A stretch of DNA of 26,691 bases from Promethearchaeota archaeon (lineage in GTDB: Archaea; Asgardarchaeota; Lokiarchaeia; Sigynarchaeales; SOKP01). Each line of letters starts with the position of its first letter. The stretch's first letter is position 1. The notes under the pieces are model-generated. The model searched no databases, was not told the DNA's origin, and was given only the letters and a program-made list of their open reading frames with translations. This document shows, one piece after another, positions 7,447-17,245 of the stretch. The stretch spans positions 1 through 26,691 of the forward strand of contig JAGXNR010000036.1 of assembly GCA_019894875.1 (NCBI GenBank), in the 5' to 3' direction. Made by a program: the position numbers and the translations under genes.

Positions 7447-8985
7447 ATGAAGCTTAAAGTAAAAGAAATTAATTATGAAACAGGAAATACTAAAGATGTT
7501 GTTCTAAATATCAAGGATGCTATAGAATTAGGGCAAAAAGCGGGAGAACGTATATTTATTAAAAATATTAAGTCAAGGTCTTTAGAGGATAAATTTTGGA
7601 CTGCTATTATCCAAATAGATTATTCAAATGCAGTTGTAGATTCTGGTGAAATTGGTATATTTTTAGATATTTTACGAGAGAAGAAGAGTTTAACTAATGA
7701 TACTGTCGTTTCAGTAAAACCCGCAGAACCGCCTGATTCATTTAAGTTCATTCAGAAAAAAATAAAAGGATTGAAATTATCAAGTGAAGAAATAAATAGC
7801 ATTATTACTGATGCTGTATCTGGATCATTATCCAGAATTGATTTAGCCGCATTTATAACCGCCGTTTCTATTAATGGGATGGATAATGAAGAAATGACTG
7901 CTTTAACATTAGCTGAAACCAGAAGTGGGGAAATGTTTTATTTCGGGATGGATGTTTATGATAAACATAGTACCGGGGGTGTTCCCGGTAATAAAGTTTC
8001 TCTAATTATCGTACCCATCATTGCAGCTGTTGGTTTAACAATTCCCAAATCTTCAACAAGAGCGATCACATCACCTTCAGGAACAGCAGATTCGATGGAA
8101 GTTTTAGCCCCTGTTGCTTTTAATCCAAAAGAACTCAATGAAATTGTATCGAAAGAAAATGCTTGTATAATTTGGGGTGGTGCATTAGAAACAGCCCCCG
8201 CAGATAACATATTAATCGAAATTGAGCGCCCTTTACATATGGATCCTATAGGACTTATGATTCCTTCAATTTTAACTAAAAAACTTTCATTAGGTGTCAA
8301 AAAACTCGTCCTTGATATACCCGTTGGTGAAGGTACAAAATTTCCTAACCCAGATAAAGGAAAACAATTCGCCTATTTATTTAAAGAGATCGCTGCTAAT
8401 GTAGGTATTGAATCAGAGTGTGCATTGACATTAGCTCATCAACCTATTGGGCACGCTATTGGTCCCGCTTTAGAAGCTAAGGAAGCTTTAACTTTACTTA
8501 GAGATTATTCAGCTGGACCAAATTCATTAATAGAAAAATCTACTGATTTAGCGGGAATGATACTAGAAATGAGTGGAAAAGCTCAAAAAGGGGAGGGACA
8601 AAACTTAGCAAAAGAAGTTTTACGTTCTGGTAAAGCTTATGAAAAGATGAAAAAGATCATCGAACTTCAAGGAGGAGACCCCGAAATAAAACCAGAAGAT
8701 ATTAAGATTGGACCATTTGTTAAAGAATTTTTTGCACACAAGGATGGTTATATTGTTGAAGTGAATAACTCTATTATCAACCAGATTGCAAAAACAGCAG
8801 GATGTCCTAGTTCCAAGAGTTCTGGTGTTGAAATTATAAAAAAACAAGGGGCTAAAATAAAAAGGGGGGATATTGTTTTCAGAATTTACTCCCACAGTGA
8901 ATCCAAACTGAGGAAAGCGGAAAAAGTCTATAACGCAACAGGTGGTCCTATTAGATTGGGTGGTATGGTTATTGAAAAAATTTAA
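7447..8985 (+). CDS. deoA: AMP phosphorylase (archaeal thymidine-phosphorylase family)
   Basis: The enzyme phosphorolyses AMP (also CMP/UMP) to the free base and ribose 1,5-bisphosphate, the first step of the archaeal nucleotide salvage route that feeds form III RuBisCO. The 512-residue length fits archaeal AMP phosphorylases, which have an extra N-terminal domain of about 80 residues absent from bacterial DeoA. The phosphate-binding motif DKHSTGGVPGNK is at 172-183 and the SSTRAITSPSGTADSMEVL block at 202-220. GGALETAPAD and a TLAHQPIGHAIGPALEA segment follow, and the C-terminal domain carries the biotinyl-like DGYIVEVNN. Start ATG 7447 follows a TATA-like region. The first LRR gene begins 24 bases after the stop, so the two may be cotranscribed. 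Confidence 0.93.
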   Translation: MKLKVKEINYETGNTKDVVLNIKDAIELGQKAGERIFIKNIKSRSLEDKFWTAIIQIDYSNAVVDSGEIGIFLDILREKKSLTNDTVVSVKPAEPPDSFKFIQKKIKGLKLSSEEINSIITDAVSGSLSRIDLAAFITAVSINGMDNEEMTALTLAETRSGEMFYFGMDVYDKHSTGGVPGNKVSLIIVPIIAAVGLTIPKSSTRAITSPSGTADSMEVLAPVAFNPKELNEIVSKENACIIWGGALETAPADNILIEIERPLHMDPIGLMIPSILTKKLSLGVKKLVLDIPVGEGTKFPNPDKGKQFAYLFKEIAANVGIESECALTLAHQPIGHAIGPALEAKEALTLLRDYSAGPNSLIEKSTDLAGMILEMSGKAQKGEGQNLAKEVLRSGKAYEKMKKIIELQGGDPEIKPEDIKIGPFVKEFFAHKDGYIVEVNNSIINQIAKTAGCPSSKSSGVEIIKKQGAKIKRGDIVFRIYSHSESKLRKAEKVYNATGGPIRLGGMVIEKI

Positions 8986-9009
8986 TGAAATAATATCCAT
9001 TTTGAATTT

Positions 9010-10500
9010 ATGCCATTAACTCCTAACGCAATTTTTCAAGACTTAAAAAGTAAGGATTTGGATATACAATCTGCTATTGAATTATTATTAGCATTAGTTG
9101 ATAATGCTGAAAATGCTGATGCCCGAATAGAGAGTTTAAAAACATTAAATGGGATTCAGTTTGACGATGAAAAAAATTTTAGATTCTTAGAACATCTATT
9201 AATTTCTGATTTAAATGAAGATGTTAGAAATCTGACATGCCAAGTTTTACAAAATCATTATAATGAGAAAGCTCTTAATCCAATGATCTGGGCTCTTGAG
9301 CACGAAGCATCGTTAAATTGTTTGATAACTATTATTTCTATGATTGCGAAAATTGAAAATAATAAATCCAAATCTATTTTAATCAGCAAATTAAGAAAGC
9401 TCCAGAAAAAGCAATTTAGTTCTCTTCTGAAAGATTTGTTTGAAAAAGACCATATCAGAAATTTATCTACGTATGAACTTGCAGAAATTTTAATAAATTA
9501 TTATATAATCTTGTCATTGAAAAAAAAATTTGGCTATTTTAAGTTTAGTATTAATGAAGCGGGATTAATTTACGAGTTAGATTTATCAAATATTGAGAGA
9601 TATAGCCCTGGATTAAATAAACTTGAAAATTTTCTTGAACCAATATTTTCTTTAAGAAATCTTAGAAAATGTGACTTGCGTTTTAATCATTTAACAAACC
9701 TTCCTGAAAAGTTCAATAGCTCACTTGAGTATTTAGATTTAAGTTATAATAAACTCGTAAAACTCCCTGATCTTCATAATTTCAAATTAATTAAAACATT
9801 AAATTTAAAATCAAATAGATTGAGAGTATTACCTAATTCTATAGGATCACTTTCCTCTCTACAGATTTTTAATTTGAGAAACAATATTTTAACCAATCTC
9901 CCAGAATCAATTAAATCTCTTACTTCTCTAAAAATTCTAGATTTACACGGGAATAAATTTAGTACTATAACAATGAGTTTGAGTGATTCAATTAAGGAGT
10001 TAGAGTTAGGTTGGAATAATTTAAAAACCATACCCGATTGCATAAAGCCACTTTTATCATTAGAAAAATTAGGATTAGGGGGAAATAAATTAACAGAGTT
10101 GCCTGATTGGTTGGGATATTATACTTCTCTTAAAGCATTAGATTTATATGATAATAATCTGTTTGAAATTCCAGAATCAATGGGTTCACTCAAATCTTTA
10201 GAAAGATTAAATTTAAGAAATAATGAATTAGCTAAACTCCCAACCTCCTTATCTAATTTAGGATCACTTAAAGTGTTAAACTTAAGCTGGAATAATTTTA
10301 CGACTCTTCCAAAGTGGATAGGATCTTTATCAACATTGGAGGAATTAAATCTATGGGGTAATCGACTTGAAACTCTTCCAAATTCAATTACCTCGCTTTC
10401 ATCATTGAAAATTCTAGATTTAAATTTTAATAAGATCGAATATTTACCTCCCTCATTGAGAGAATTAGAAAGAAAAAATAAATTGATTATTAAACTCTGA
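9010..10500 (+). CDS. leucine-rich-repeat protein with helical N-terminal domain (copy 1)
   Basis: This gene encodes 496 residues. Residues 1 to about 190 are alpha-helical and HEAT-like (RIESLKTLNGI, DVRNLTCQVL). From about 215 to 490 there are about 12 LRRs of 22-23 residues with the consensus LxxLxLxxNxLxxLPxxIxxLxS, the kind also seen in eukaryotic SDS22/Ras-binding and ROCO proteins. There is no signal peptide, membrane helix or attached kinase or GTPase domain, so it is probably a cytosolic protein-binding scaffold. The gene starts 24 bases after the AMP phosphorylase stop and ends in TGA. The next gene is a full-length paralogue. The partner protein cannot be told from sequence. Confidence 0.88.
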   Translation: MPLTPNAIFQDLKSKDLDIQSAIELLLALVDNAENADARIESLKTLNGIQFDDEKNFRFLEHLLISDLNEDVRNLTCQVLQNHYNEKALNPMIWALEHEASLNCLITIISMIAKIENNKSKSILISKLRKLQKKQFSSLLKDLFEKDHIRNLSTYELAEILINYYIILSLKKKFGYFKFSINEAGLIYELDLSNIERYSPGLNKLENFLEPIFSLRNLRKCDLRFNHLTNLPEKFNSSLEYLDLSYNKLVKLPDLHNFKLIKTLNLKSNRLRVLPNSIGSLSSLQIFNLRNNILTNLPESIKSLTSLKILDLHGNKFSTITMSLSDSIKELELGWNNLKTIPDCIKPLLSLEKLGLGGNKLTELPDWLGYYTSLKALDLYDNNLFEIPESMGSLKSLERLNLRNNELAKLPTSLSNLGSLKVLNLSWNNFTTLPKWIGSLSTLEELNLWGNRLETLPNSITSLSSLKILDLNFNKIEYLPPSLRELERKNKLIIKL

Positions 10501-10584
10501 TCTAAAATTTTAAAGAGTTTCTTAAAGGAATTCAAATAAAATAAAAACAGTAATTTAAAAAACCAAAATCAATTTTCTAGAATA

Positions 10585-11946
10585 ATGGAATTATCCCCTG
10601 AAAGAATCTACGAAGATTTTTCTAAGAAATTTATTGATAAAACTTCTGCTACTAAACTGTTATTATCATTAATTGAAAGTAGTGAACGTGAAGAAATTCG
10701 AGTCGAGAGTATTAAGAAACTGAATCACATTGGAGTTAAGGATGACGAATCTTTCAAGCTTCTAGAGAATTTAGTTATTTCTGACTCAAATGAAACTATA
10801 AGGAATACAGCTGCGATCGTATTAAGAAATAACTTCATAGATAAAGCCTTAGAACCCGTAAAATGGGCCTTTACTCATGAGGAAACTCCTTCCTGTTTAG
10901 ATACAACCTATTCAACTTTAATAGAAATTATTACAAATTTAATTAATAAACCAAATTCTTTAAACCGATCAATATTGCTTACAGAAGTTAAAGCAATTAG
11001 AAGAAAAGAATTTAAACTTGGATTCGAAGCATTATGTGAAACTAAAAATATTGAAAATGTCACAATAAAAGAATTAGGAGAAATTTTGATTAATTTCTTG
11101 ACAATTATACTATTAGAGAAATCCTACTGGAGATTGAAATATAAAATTAGAAACTGCAAGATTTTTGAATTAGATTTCATATTTAAAGGTTTAACAAAAC
11201 TCCCTGAATCTATTAAATATTTATCTCATATTAATACTTTAATTCTAAGATATAATCAATTAACCCAACTTCCTGATTGGATCGGAACATTGAATTGTTT
11301 GGAAACCTTAAATATTAATGTTAATAATTTAAATAAGTTACCATCCTCAATTGGTACATTGAGTTCTCTTCGAGAACTGTTTTTATGGAAGAATGAACTT
11401 AATTCTCTACCAAACTCCATTGGTAAATTAGTAAACTTAGAAAAATTGAATCTAAGATTAAACCAGCTTAAATCACTGCCACCAACTATAGTAAATTTAG
11501 CATCTTTATATGATCTGAATTTACATGATAATCAATTAACTCATATCCCAGAATCAATTGGGAATCTTAAATCCTTAAAATATCTAAATTTGAGTTGGAA
11601 TCATATCAAAATGATACCAGAATCTTTAGGATATCTTCCGTCGCTAAAATTTTTAGATTTAGAAAGGAATGAGTTAAGGGATATCCCTAATAGCATCGGT
11701 TTTCTCTCATCTTTAGAATATTTAAATTTAAGCGATAATAATTTAGTTGAACTCCCCAGTAGTATAGGTAATCTTTCTTCTCTTCAATATTTAAACATAT
11801 CAAGAAACGAGTTAAATTCACTTCCAAAATCAATTGAATCACTTAAATGTTTACAAGAATTATATTTAGGAGAAAATAATATCTCATCCATTCCAAAAAA
11901 GATTAGAAAATTAGAAGACAACGGAGTTAAGGTTTTTTATTCATAA
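10585..11946 (+). CDS. leucine-rich-repeat protein with helical N-terminal domain (copy 2)
   Basis: This gene encodes 453 residues with the same layout as the gene 84 bases upstream: a helical N-terminus to about 190, opening MELSPERIYEDF against MPLTPNAIFQDL, then about 11 LRRs of 23 residues. The N-terminal domains align throughout (RVESIKKLNHIG against RIESLKTLNGIQ; ELGEILINFL against ELAEILINYY). The two genes therefore arose by tandem duplication of the whole gene, followed by loss or gain of a repeat. The stop lies only 7 bases from the convergent stop of the DNA ligase, leaving no room for a separate terminator. Protein-binding scaffold is the likely role; the target is unknown. Confidence 0.88.
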   Translation: MELSPERIYEDFSKKFIDKTSATKLLLSLIESSEREEIRVESIKKLNHIGVKDDESFKLLENLVISDSNETIRNTAAIVLRNNFIDKALEPVKWAFTHEETPSCLDTTYSTLIEIITNLINKPNSLNRSILLTEVKAIRRKEFKLGFEALCETKNIENVTIKELGEILINFLTIILLEKSYWRLKYKIRNCKIFELDFIFKGLTKLPESIKYLSHINTLILRYNQLTQLPDWIGTLNCLETLNINVNNLNKLPSSIGTLSSLRELFLWKNELNSLPNSIGKLVNLEKLNLRLNQLKSLPPTIVNLASLYDLNLHDNQLTHIPESIGNLKSLKYLNLSWNHIKMIPESLGYLPSLKFLDLERNELRDIPNSIGFLSSLEYLNLSDNNLVELPSSIGNLSSLQYLNISRNELNSLPKSIESLKCLQELYLGENNISSIPKKIRKLEDNGVKVFYS

Positions 11947-11953
11947 CTTAAAA

Positions 11954-13705
11954 TTATTGTGTATCATATAGTTCTTTAATTTCTTCAATAGTTGTTATGT
12001 CTTTTGGGGATTTCTCATATCGAATTCTTTGAAAAACGGGAAATCTCATTGAATAACCCAAAGTCGCAAATTTATCACTGATTGTAATCTCATCACCAGT
12101 TATTTCCATTACAACTTTTGCTTGAAACCAGATCTCAGGCGTGTCTTCACAAATTACATTTCCTGGTTTTCTTTCGACTCTATATTTTTCCATATCATTA
12201 GTTAAAGATTCTGATAATTCATCAGTTAAACCAGAAAAAAATCGGGTAAATGCTATGAATTTATCTGTTTCTGGGTCGTATACCGCGCCTATGTAAGTTC
12301 CGATTACACCTGTTCTTCGACCCTTTCCATAGAATGCTCCCACTAAAACAACATCAATAGAATCTTTTAATTTACCCCCTTCCAAACTTTTTAATTTTAA
12401 CCATAGAAAACCTCGATTACCCGCTTGATATATTGCATCCTCTTGAATTGATTTTGCCATGATACCTTCATTTCCCTCTGATCTTGCTTTATTAAAGAAT
12501 TCCACTAATTCGTCAGTAGAGTTTATAATAACTGATTTAACTAGACGCAATTCATCCTTTTCACTAATAATTTCCTCTAATTTTTTACGGCGTATTGGCA
12601 AAATTTTATCTACAAATGATTTTTCCTCATATTTTAATAAATCGAATACATATAAGCAGACAGGAACTTCTTTAGAAATATCTTTTACATCATATTTACG
12701 TCGTCGTTTACTTAAAACTTGAAATGGGAGCATTTTTTCATACACGTGATCCATTGCAACAACTTCTCCTTCAAGTATAACATTTTTTGCTTTAATATTT
12801 TCTCTAATAACAGCACAAACGTCAGGATATTGTTTAGAAATATCTAATAAACGTCGGGAAAACAGAATTATCTTGTCCCCGTTTTTATGAATTTGAAGAC
12901 GTTCTCCATCCAATTTATATTCTGCTATAAAGGGCGTTCCTAATCTATTAACAAATTCAGTGTAATTATCTCGTGAAGCAAGCATACTAAGTATTGGTGT
13001 TCCATACTCTATATCAATCAATTGCACTTTTTCTAAGCCCCGCTCAGCCAATATTATTGAGATTTCACCTAAATCTGGATGCAGGCTATAAGCTCTTTCA
13101 ATAAATTCTTTATTGTCTCTAGAACCCGTGAATGCTAACGCTAAACCTTCGATGATCGTAGGTGATTGAACACCCACTCTTAGGGTAGATGTTATGATTC
13201 GGAATAAATATTTTATCTCTAAAGGTGAACCTTTCCTCATTAAACCTCTTAATATTCCCAATTTGATATCGTGCGAACCTGTACCTTCAGTTAAAGCTAT
13301 TTTTTTTAATTCTGAGTATAAATCCGAAAGTTCCAAGGAAGTTGCACTATCTTTCTCATCATAATCAAAGAGAGATTTTTGTTTCTTTTTTCTTGATAAA
13401 ATGAATTCTGCGGTTGCTCCTATATCACCTTGTTTTACTAAAACTTCCCTAATTTTTTTATTTTCTATTCCTGAGTGTACTGATAATGCTTCAATTATCA
13501 TTTTTTCAGCTAATCCCATTTTGGGAAATTGTTTTATATTTGGGACTAACTGACCTTGTAAGAGATAAATTATGCTGTTTAAATCTTTGAATTCTCCTGT
13601 TTCTTTGATTTTTCTAAAAAAAACAGACAAAATATCGATCATTTCCAGCCTTTTTGGGGTACTTTCTAGCTCTGAAAACAACTGTGCTAATTTATTGAAT
13701 TTCAT
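11954..13705 (-). CDS. lig: ATP-dependent DNA ligase
   Basis: This enzyme seals nicks and joins Okazaki fragments through an AMP-lysine intermediate. Its 583 residues are typical of archaeal LigI-like ligases. The N-terminal DNA-binding domain (about 1-230) is helical. The adenylation motif is KLDGER at 264-269, with Lys264 as the nucleophile. Then come LEGEVVAMD (311-319), LYVFDLL (351-357), EGIMAK (413-418) and WLKLK (435-439), followed by the OB-fold with a GRRTGVIGTY segment. All catalytic motifs are intact. Start ATG 13705 lies about 100 bases after the stop of the gelsolin-like gene on the same strand; A-rich plus-strand DNA between them means T-rich transcript sequence, so they are probably transcribed separately. 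Confidence 0.95.
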   Translation of the reverse strand: MKFNKLAQLFSELESTPKRLEMIDILSVFFRKIKETGEFKDLNSIIYLLQGQLVPNIKQFPKMGLAEKMIIEALSVHSGIENKKIREVLVKQGDIGATAEFILSRKKKQKSLFDYDEKDSATSLELSDLYSELKKIALTEGTGSHDIKLGILRGLMRKGSPLEIKYLFRIITSTLRVGVQSPTIIEGLALAFTGSRDNKEFIERAYSLHPDLGEISIILAERGLEKVQLIDIEYGTPILSMLASRDNYTEFVNRLGTPFIAEYKLDGERLQIHKNGDKIILFSRRLLDISKQYPDVCAVIRENIKAKNVILEGEVVAMDHVYEKMLPFQVLSKRRRKYDVKDISKEVPVCLYVFDLLKYEEKSFVDKILPIRRKKLEEIISEKDELRLVKSVIINSTDELVEFFNKARSEGNEGIMAKSIQEDAIYQAGNRGFLWLKLKSLEGGKLKDSIDVVLVGAFYGKGRRTGVIGTYIGAVYDPETDKFIAFTRFFSGLTDELSESLTNDMEKYRVERKPGNVICEDTPEIWFQAKVVMEITGDEITISDKFATLGYSMRFPVFQRIRYEKSPKDITTIEEIKELYDTQ

Positions 13706-13803
13706 AATTGATCATAGAATTCTAAAATTCAGTTTTAGTTCTTTTTTAAAAACTAATAAATAATAAAAAAGATAATAATAAAAAATATTAGGTTTAAGTC
13801 GTC

Positions 13804-14658
13804 TCAAATTAGTTTCGAGAGTTCGATAAATTTCTTCTGTATTGCTAATTTGATACTAGAATTCAAATTATTGAAGCTGTCTGCGGTAAAATTAATTTTG
13901 TTCCCTTCTTTCAAATGAAAAACACAGATTGGTCCATCCATTTCTTCAACAGAAAAGCTCCCATCAGACTTTTTTGAAATCCATATATCGTCAAAGTGTT
14001 CTAAGATGGCACTAAAAACAAATGAAATCTTTGCATCAGTAACTAAGCCTGTTTTAGATACTTGTATAGCAGGGGCGGGTTTAGAAGCTGTTTTTGTGGG
14101 TCTTATAGAAGGTAAAGATTCTACTTCTTCGTATTCAGAACCAACATTAACTGATTTTGATTGTATAGGAGTCTTGATAGAGGCAACGGGTTTCGTTGTA
14201 GTTGGTGCTGATACTGGTTTTGCTTCAACTTTTGGTTTTTCTATAGTTTTTTGTGTTACAACCTTCGGTTTAACAGCACCTGCCTGAAAAGTGACAATGA
14301 AATTATCTAGATCTGTATGGGATTTATCCAAAACTCCCTGAAGTTCATCATTTAATTCCGTATCTTCAGGAACTTTTCCAATCTTTCGTGAATCTATCTC
14401 TTTTATTATTTTGATATCTCTCCCTATTATACTTCTTCCTACGGTATACCCATGGCCCTTCAATGATTCCGCTTGTCGTAGTGCGGTTCTTCGTGCAACC
14501 AAGCCTTGCTGAACACCATGCCATAAAAATAATGATTCAGAACTTTCATCTAAGACAATTATTGAAGTATCCGGCATAAAACAGTCTTTACTCCAATTTA
14601 TTGCTTCAACTTCTCCACCGGGCTTAACATTGAACATTAGCGCGAGATTTTGCGACAT
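13804..14658 (-). CDS. gelsolin-like domain protein (Asgard actin-regulator type)
   Basis: This gene encodes 284 residues. Residues about 17-90 fit one gelsolin/ADF-like domain: INWSKDCFMPDTSIIVLD, then SLFLWHGVQQG and ARRTALRQAESLKGHG, the strand-strand-helix layout of gelsolin repeats where (V/I)LD is followed by a (Y/F)xWxG motif. Residues about 128-203 are a low-complexity linker rich in Lys, Pro, Ala and Thr. A compact C-terminal domain follows (205-284), with DDIWISKKSDGSF and ICVFHLKEGNKINF strands and a terminal helix; I do not recognise it. Single- and two-domain gelsolins of Asgard archaea are known to bind and sever actin, so an actin-related role is likely but untested for this architecture. 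The stop is TGA. Confidence 0.8.
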   Translation of the reverse strand: MSQNLALMFNVKPGGEVEAINWSKDCFMPDTSIIVLDESSESLFLWHGVQQGLVARRTALRQAESLKGHGYTVGRSIIGRDIKIIKEIDSRKIGKVPEDTELNDELQGVLDKSHTDLDNFIVTFQAGAVKPKVVTQKTIEKPKVEAKPVSAPTTTKPVASIKTPIQSKSVNVGSEYEEVESLPSIRPTKTASKPAPAIQVSKTGLVTDAKISFVFSAILEHFDDIWISKKSDGSFSVEEMDGPICVFHLKEGNKINFTADSFNNLNSSIKLAIQKKFIELSKLI

Positions 14659-14858
14659 GTTAAATCTTTTCCTTAATTTCTATTTAAAATTTCTAAAATG
14701 TATGTTTTTTTGCTATAAATAAAATAGGTTTGATAAATTTAAAAATTGAGTTTTAAAAGAATATTTAAATTACTAAAAAATATTTTTTTCTTTTCTCTCA
14801 TATCTTTACAAATTTTCAATGAATAAATTATTAAATTTACAATATTTATTGATGTTTA

Positions 14859-15839
14859 ATGAATGAAAGAGTGTTAAAACTTACAATCCCTAAAGGAAGT
14901 TTACAAGATATAGTAGCTTCATTTTTTGAAAGAGCTGGTTTAAAACTCCTATTCGCTTCAAAAAGAGATTATCGACCATCTGTTAGTGATCCAGAAATGT
15001 CTCTTAAACTACTTCGACCACAAGAAATACCAAATTATCTTATAGGGGAAAATGCTTTTGATCTAGGGATCTCAGGAATTGATTGGGTTAAAGAAACTAA
15101 TGCTGATGTAGAACTCTTGTTAGATCTAGAAATAGGTGCTGTTTCGATTGTTTTATGTGTTCCTAGTAATTGGGAAAAAATGAATTCTTTAGATGATATT
15201 CTACAAACCTTTTTTGATGATGGTAGAACCTTAAAGATTTCAACAGAGTATTTAACTCTGTCGATGAATTATTTAAAGGAAAATGAGACATATAGAAAAA
15301 TTTATGGTGAAAAATCTCCTCTAGTCATTACTCCTTGGAAATCTTGGGGTGAAAACGAAAAAATCAAAATTTACTTATCGTTTGGGGCGACAGAAGCTAA
15401 ACCCCCTGAAGAAGTGGATGCAATTATTGACAACACATCCACGGGAACAACCATTAAAGATAATAATTTAAAAGTTATTGAGATTATTGATACTTCTACA
15501 GCGGTCTTGATTGCTAATAAAAATGCACTACTAAATGAATGGAAACAAGAAAAAATTAAGGATGTTCTCGTCTTATTGAGAGGAGTTATAGAAGCAAGAA
15601 AAAAGCTACATATCTTTATGAATGTAAAAGAGGAAAACTTAAATAAAATCTTACTTGAGCTTCCTGCCTTAAAACGCCCAACGATTTCAAAATTAGCAGG
15701 GAGTGAAGGATGGTATGCCGTAAATACTATTATTAAGAAAAAGGAATTCCTAGGCTTAATTCCACAACTAAGAAAGTATGCCCAAGGATTAGTCGTTCAT
15801 GAACCACGTCAAATTTTACCTTTAGAAGAGATACAATAA
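14859..15839 (+). CDS. hisG: ATP phosphoribosyltransferase, long form
   Basis: This enzyme starts histidine synthesis by joining ATP and PRPP. Its 326 residues are the long, HisZ-independent form: an N-terminal strand LTIPKGSLQD (8-17), FDLGISGIDWV (67-77), the PRPP-binding DNTSTGTTI (191-199) and a C-terminal ACT-like regulatory domain (about 245-320) that in the family binds histidine for feedback inhibition. Start ATG 14859 is the first in frame and is preceded by about 200 AT-rich bases shared with the divergent gelsolin gene. hisD follows after 14 bases, so this is the first gene of a short his operon. Confidence 0.94.
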   Translation: MNERVLKLTIPKGSLQDIVASFFERAGLKLLFASKRDYRPSVSDPEMSLKLLRPQEIPNYLIGENAFDLGISGIDWVKETNADVELLLDLEIGAVSIVLCVPSNWEKMNSLDDILQTFFDDGRTLKISTEYLTLSMNYLKENETYRKIYGEKSPLVITPWKSWGENEKIKIYLSFGATEAKPPEEVDAIIDNTSTGTTIKDNNLKVIEIIDTSTAVLIANKNALLNEWKQEKIKDVLVLLRGVIEARKKLHIFMNVKEENLNKILLELPALKRPTISKLAGSEGWYAVNTIIKKKEFLGLIPQLRKYAQGLVVHEPRQILPLEEIQ

Positions 15840-15853
15840 TTAGCTTGGTCAAT

Positions 15854-17158
15854 ATGACTCCTATAAGAGAATTAAATTCAGATCAAATTAACGAGGAAAC
15901 TCTGGTAAAATATATCCCTCGTACAGCACCTCAAATTGAATCTATTCAAGAATCTGTTGTTTCAATTATACATGAGGTGAAAGAAAAAGGGGATAAAGCA
16001 ATTATTAAATTTACTAAAGATTTTGATAATGTGGAAACATCTACCAAACATATTCAAGTTACGGATAAGGAAATTTCTGATGCATATGACAAATCTGATG
16101 CAGATTTAATAAAAGCTATTCGATATGCAAAGGAAAATCTTATCAAATTTCATAAAGCTCAAGTTCGAGAGGATTGGCTGATTGAAATAGAAAAAGGAGT
16201 TTCTGCGGGACAAATCTACCGGCCATTGGGAATGCTTGGAATTTATATCCCTGGAGGTAGAGCAATTTATCCCAGTACTGTTTTGATGGTTGCTGCCCCT
16301 GCTTATGTTGCGGGAATAGAAGAAATCATTATGTGTTCTCCCCCCCAACAAGATAACAAAATTGCATCTGCCTTACTTATTGCTGCAAATGAATTTGGTA
16401 TTAACAAAATTTTTAAAGTAGGTGGTGCTCAAGCAATAGCCGCCATGGCTTATGGCACAGAAACAATCCCAAAGGTTCAAAAAGTAGTTGGTCCAGGTAG
16501 TATTTGGGTTAATGCTGCTAAACAACTATTATCAAACATTATTGCAATTGACAGTCCAGCAGGACCATCTGAGATCTTAATTATCTGTGATGAATCTGCA
16601 AATCCAAATTATGTAATAGTTGACTTACTTTCTCAAATTGAACATGATCCAGACAATATAGGAATTATTGTGTCGGATTCTGTAGATTTAATTAATCAGA
16701 TAAAAGATAATATCGAAGAATATGTAGTAAATTCAAAGAGAAGAGATATTATTGAAAAAGCTTTGCTAAATAATTCTTTAATTATTAAAGCAGAAGATAC
16801 TGAAGACTGTATAAGGATTAGTAACTTAATTGCTCCTGAACACCTTGAAATTTTAACAAAAGAACCAAATGAAATAATTAAAAAAATTATTAATGCGGGA
16901 GCTATATTCTTAGGACCGTTTTCACCGGTATCATTAGGAGATTATTGCGCTGGAACAAATCATGTTCTACCAACGGGAGGAAGTGCGAAGATATATTCTG
17001 GTTTAAATCTATATGATTTTTTAAAAACTATTGATGTACTAAAATGTGACAGAGAAGGCTTAAAAAAACTTAGTAGTACTGCAATTAAACTATCAGAATT
17101 TGAAGGTATGTTTTCTCATAAAAGATCAATTGAAGAAAGACTAAAAGATAAAAATTAA
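15854..17158 (+). CDS. hisD: histidinol dehydrogenase
   Basis: This zinc enzyme oxidises histidinol to histidine with two NAD+, the last step of the pathway. Read from ATG 15854 it has 434 residues, the normal size. Active-site residues are all present: Gln261 and His264 (SQIEHD), Glu329 and His330 (APEHLE), Asp363 (SLGDYCAG) and His422 (MFSHKRS); Gln261, His264, Asp363 and His422 are the expected zinc ligands. The GGAQAIAAMAYGT and VGPGSIWVNAAK blocks are typical. A TTG three codons upstream (15845) is a possible alternative start. It lies between hisG and hisC on the same strand. Confidence 0.95.
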   Translation: MTPIRELNSDQINEETLVKYIPRTAPQIESIQESVVSIIHEVKEKGDKAIIKFTKDFDNVETSTKHIQVTDKEISDAYDKSDADLIKAIRYAKENLIKFHKAQVREDWLIEIEKGVSAGQIYRPLGMLGIYIPGGRAIYPSTVLMVAAPAYVAGIEEIIMCSPPQQDNKIASALLIAANEFGINKIFKVGGAQAIAAMAYGTETIPKVQKVVGPGSIWVNAAKQLLSNIIAIDSPAGPSEILIICDESANPNYVIVDLLSQIEHDPDNIGIIVSDSVDLINQIKDNIEEYVVNSKRRDIIEKALLNNSLIIKAEDTEDCIRISNLIAPEHLEILTKEPNEIIKKIINAGAIFLGPFSPVSLGDYCAGTNHVLPTGGSAKIYSGLNLYDFLKTIDVLKCDREGLKKLSSTAIKLSEFEGMFSHKRSIEERLKDKN

Positions 17159-17245
17159 ATTTAATTATACAAATACTGAAATTATTGATTTTTTAAGAAA
17201 ATCAATTATGAACCTAATTTTTAGAATAAATTTAAGGTTATTAAA

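Noticed and set aside
8620..9000. minus-strand open frame over the 3' end of AMP phosphorylase
   Set aside because: It lies antisense to a confidently identified enzyme and shows no domain pattern of its own.
10119..10535. minus-strand open frame over LRR copy 1
   Set aside because: It is a mirror of the repeat codons on the other strand; its apparent repetitiveness comes from the LRRs.
13804..13806. TGA at the end of the gelsolin-like gene as another Sec codon
   Set aside because: Translation past it gives only AT-rich, low-complexity sequence, and there is no SECIS-like structure nearby.
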